Positions 6,861 to 8,322 of a stretch of 8,322 nucleotides of DNA are shown piece by piece. Source of the DNA: JBDTMC01 sp039934475 (lineage in GTDB: Bacteria; Acidobacteriota; Terriglobia; Bryobacterales; Bryobacteraceae). Within the stretch, counting starts at the first letter, position 1. Every line of letters starts with the position of its first letter. The notes under the pieces were generated by a model. That model had not been told where the DNA came from, did not search any database, and saw nothing but the letters and a program-made list of their open reading frames with translations. The stretch is from the NCBI GenBank assembly GCA_039934475.1, contig JBDTMC010000357.1, positions 1 to 8,322 of the forward strand, read 5' to 3'. The position numbers and the translations under genes are program-made.

Positions 6861-6875
6861 CTGGTCCGAGACCAG
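6861..6875. terminator. Short perfect hairpin between convergent genes
   Basis: CTGGTC (6861-6866) and GACCAG (6870-6875) form a 6-bp stem with a 3-nt loop, in the 45-nt gap between the converging GH172 and motB stops. No T-run follows on either strand, so it is at best a weak or factor-assisted bidirectional terminator. Confidence 0.3.
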
Positions 6876-6880
6876 TCTTA

Positions 6881-7654
6881 TCACTCGTGTTTCGCCGGCG
6901 GAGGCGTAGCCGTGGGCGGTTTGCCTTCTGCGTCGGGGCGCACGATATATTGAACGATCAGCGAAATCCGCCTGTTTGACGCATCCTCGGGCTGTTTCGG
7001 CTTGCGCAACCTCTCGTCGGCAAAGCCGCGCACCTGAGTGATCTGATGCGCTGCCAGTCCGTGCGTCTGCATGACCCGACGGGCGGCGTTGGCGCGATCC
7101 ACGGAGAGTTCCCAGTTCCCGTAATTGGCGTTTTGGGAAAATGGCCTGGCATCGGTGTGGCCTTCGATGGACACCTGGTTCGGCAGCTTGCCGAGTTCCG
7201 CAGAGAGCAGCGAAACAATCTCCTTACCGTTGTCATTGGGTTCCGCCGTGCCCACGGGGAAGAAGGTGCCCTTGTCTGTTTCCAACAACTCAATGCGCAG
7301 TCCCTCCGCCGTAATCGTCATCTCGATCTGGTTCTTGAGTTTTTCGAAATTGGCGGTCTTCTTGATGCTGGATTGCAGCTCCTCTTTGATCTTCGCCATA
7401 TTGTCCTTGGTCACGGTGAAGTTGTCACCGGACCCGGTCATGCCGCTGCCGACCTTCTTCGATGTACCGGTAGGATCTTTGAAGTATCCGCCAATTGCTT
7501 CCTGAGTTTGCTTGCTGGAGTTGAGGAGCCACAAAACGATGAACAAGGCCATCATCGCCGTGACGAAGTCGGCGTAAGCGACCTTCCAGGCTCCGCCGTG
7601 GTGCCCACCGTGAGCGGCGGCACGTTTGATGATGATGGGACGATTGGACGCCAT
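6881..7654 (-). CDS. motB: Flagellar motor stator protein MotB
   Basis: A 257-residue inner-membrane protein that, with MotA, forms the ion-conducting stator and anchors it to peptidoglycan. The N-terminus is cytoplasmic and histidine/glycine-rich (HGGHHGG, 15-21), followed by the single membrane helix WKVAYADFVTAMMALFIVLWLL (23-44). Its D29 matches the ion-binding aspartate of E. coli MotB (D32). A linker with a plug-like segment (YFKDPTG, 57-63) follows. The C-terminal OmpA-like domain has IEGHTDARPF (163-172), WELSVDRANAARRV (181-194) and NRRISLIV (227-234); D168 and R187 are the usual peptidoglycan-contact residues. The tail is short and proline-rich. ATG 7654 matches the family start. 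It lies 18 nt downstream of motA in the same direction, so the two form an operon. Confidence 0.94.
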   Translation of the reverse strand: MASNRPIIIKRAAAHGGHHGGAWKVAYADFVTAMMALFIVLWLLNSSKQTQEAIGGYFKDPTGTSKKVGSGMTGSGDNFTVTKDNMAKIKEELQSSIKKTANFEKLKNQIEMTITAEGLRIELLETDKGTFFPVGTAEPNDNGKEIVSLLSAELGKLPNQVSIEGHTDARPFSQNANYGNWELSVDRANAARRVMQTHGLAAHQITQVRGFADERLRKPKQPEDASNRRISLIVQYIVRPDAEGKPPTATPPPAKHE

Positions 7655-7672
7655 TAGGATCCCAAAGCGACC

Positions 7673-8322
7673 TTATGCCGCGACGGCTTCAGGACCCTTC
7701 TTGCGGCAAGCGCCTTCCACATCCTGGAAGCTCGGGCGAACGTGTCCGGGGACGGCGCGGCGTCCCATCTCCACGGCCAGAATCGGGGGAAGGCCCTTCA
7801 GGTAAGACACCATACAGACCCGCAGCACGTGGTAATAATGCTTCTCGTTGTCGGCGGCTTTCGACATGCTTGCCGCAATCGGTCCGAGCAGTCCGTAGCA
7901 AAGCAGGATACCGAGGAAGGTGCCAACCAACGCCGCCGCCACCTTATGGCCGATCTCCTCCGGCGGTCCTCCGAGGGCACCCATGGTGATGACCACGCCC
8001 AGAACCGCGGCCACAATGCCAAGGCCCGGTAGAGCGTCTGCCATGCTGTTCAACGCGGTCACTGGAAGGCTGGCCTCGTGGTGGTGTGTGTCCATGTCCA
8101 GTTCCATCATTTGATCGAGGTCGAACGGATCGACGACGCCGGAGCTGGCCGTACGCATAGAATCGCAGATGAAGCCGGTGATGTGATGGTCTTTCAAGAT
8201 CGCGGGGCATGCGCCAAAGATCTTACTTTTGTCCGGGTGTTCGATGTCGTTTTCAATCGCCGCCAAGCCTTCTTTTCTCGCCGCGGCGAATAACTCGTAG
8301 AGCATTTTCAACGAATCCTGGT
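7673..8322 (-). CDS. motA: Flagellar motor stator protein MotA, N-terminus cut by the window edge
   Basis: About 216 codons of the C-terminal three quarters are visible. The frame stays open through 8322 (QDSL before KMLYELF), so the TTG at 8311 is not a start and roughly 70 residues, including the first two membrane helices, lie outside. The cytoplasmic torque region has LFAAARKEGLAAIENDIEHP, whose Arg and Glu align with the rotor-facing R90 and E98 of E. coli MotA. The third and fourth helices follow: DALPGLGIVAAVLGVVITMG, then AAALVGTFLGILLCYGLLGP, with the two conserved prolines matching P173 and P222. The end (VEMGRRAVPGHVRPSF) is also family-typical. The stop is followed 18 nt later by motB. 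Whether H+ or Na+ drives the motor cannot be decided from this part. Confidence 0.93.
   Translation of the reverse strand, partial: QDSLKMLYELFAAARKEGLAAIENDIEHPDKSKIFGACPAILKDHHITGFICDSMRTASSGVVDPFDLDQMMELDMDTHHHEASLPVTALNSMADALPGLGIVAAVLGVVITMGALGGPPEEIGHKVAAALVGTFLGILLCYGLLGPIAASMSKAADNEKHYYHVLRVCMVSYLKGLPPILAVEMGRRAVPGHVRPSFQDVEGACRKKGPEAVAA

Noticed and set aside
8309..8311. TTG at 8311 as the start of MotA
   Set aside because: The frame stays open upstream to the edge with MotA-like residues (QDSLKMLYELF), and the first two membrane helices would be missing; the gene simply continues beyond the window.

Overview
The window looks like a GC-rich bacterial chromosome, most plausibly an acidobacterium of the Solibacter/Bryobacter type. 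This is inferred from gene content: a Tat-exported Gfo/Idh/MocA oxidoreductase, an exported LmbE-type deacetylase, a GloVer-repeat protein and a DUF2961/GH172 protein. No marker gene here settles the taxonomy. Nothing suggests a phage, transposon or CRISPR array.

Left part (1-3545, minus strand): a tightly packed four-gene run, read right to left. It holds a multi-pass flippase-like membrane protein (LPG synthase TM/UPF0104 family), a Tat-signal Gfo/Idh/MocA oxidoreductase, a Sec-signal PIG-L/LmbE deacetylase, and selA (selenocysteine synthase), which is cut by the window edge. The junctions are 35 nt, a 4-nt ATGA overlap, and 2 nt. The last three genes are therefore very probably translated together. 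selA does not appear as a closed ORF because it runs off position 1, but its N-terminal 160 residues are unmistakable.

Middle (3546-4819, plus strand): an 83-nt divergent intergenic region, then a membrane-bound HGSNAT-like (COG4299/DUF5009) acyltransferase, then tRNA-Asp(GTC) with an encoded CCA end. The acyltransferase faces the exported deacetylase operon, which suggests, as inference only, a shared role in amino-sugar or envelope-glycan metabolism.

Right part: a secreted GloVer tandem-repeat protein (4924-5636) is broken by what looks like a single missing base. Its repeats recur at exactly 150 nt except the first, which spans 149 nt and contains the frame break. Next comes a secreted GH172 (DUF2961) protein. 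Convergent to it, on the minus strand, lie motB and a 5'-truncated motA, the stator of the flagellar motor.

No clearly new multi-gene system is visible. The items most worth following are the one-base break in the GloVer gene, the possible acetylation/deacetylation pairing across the divergent promoter region, and the location of selA at the end of a carbohydrate-enzyme operon.
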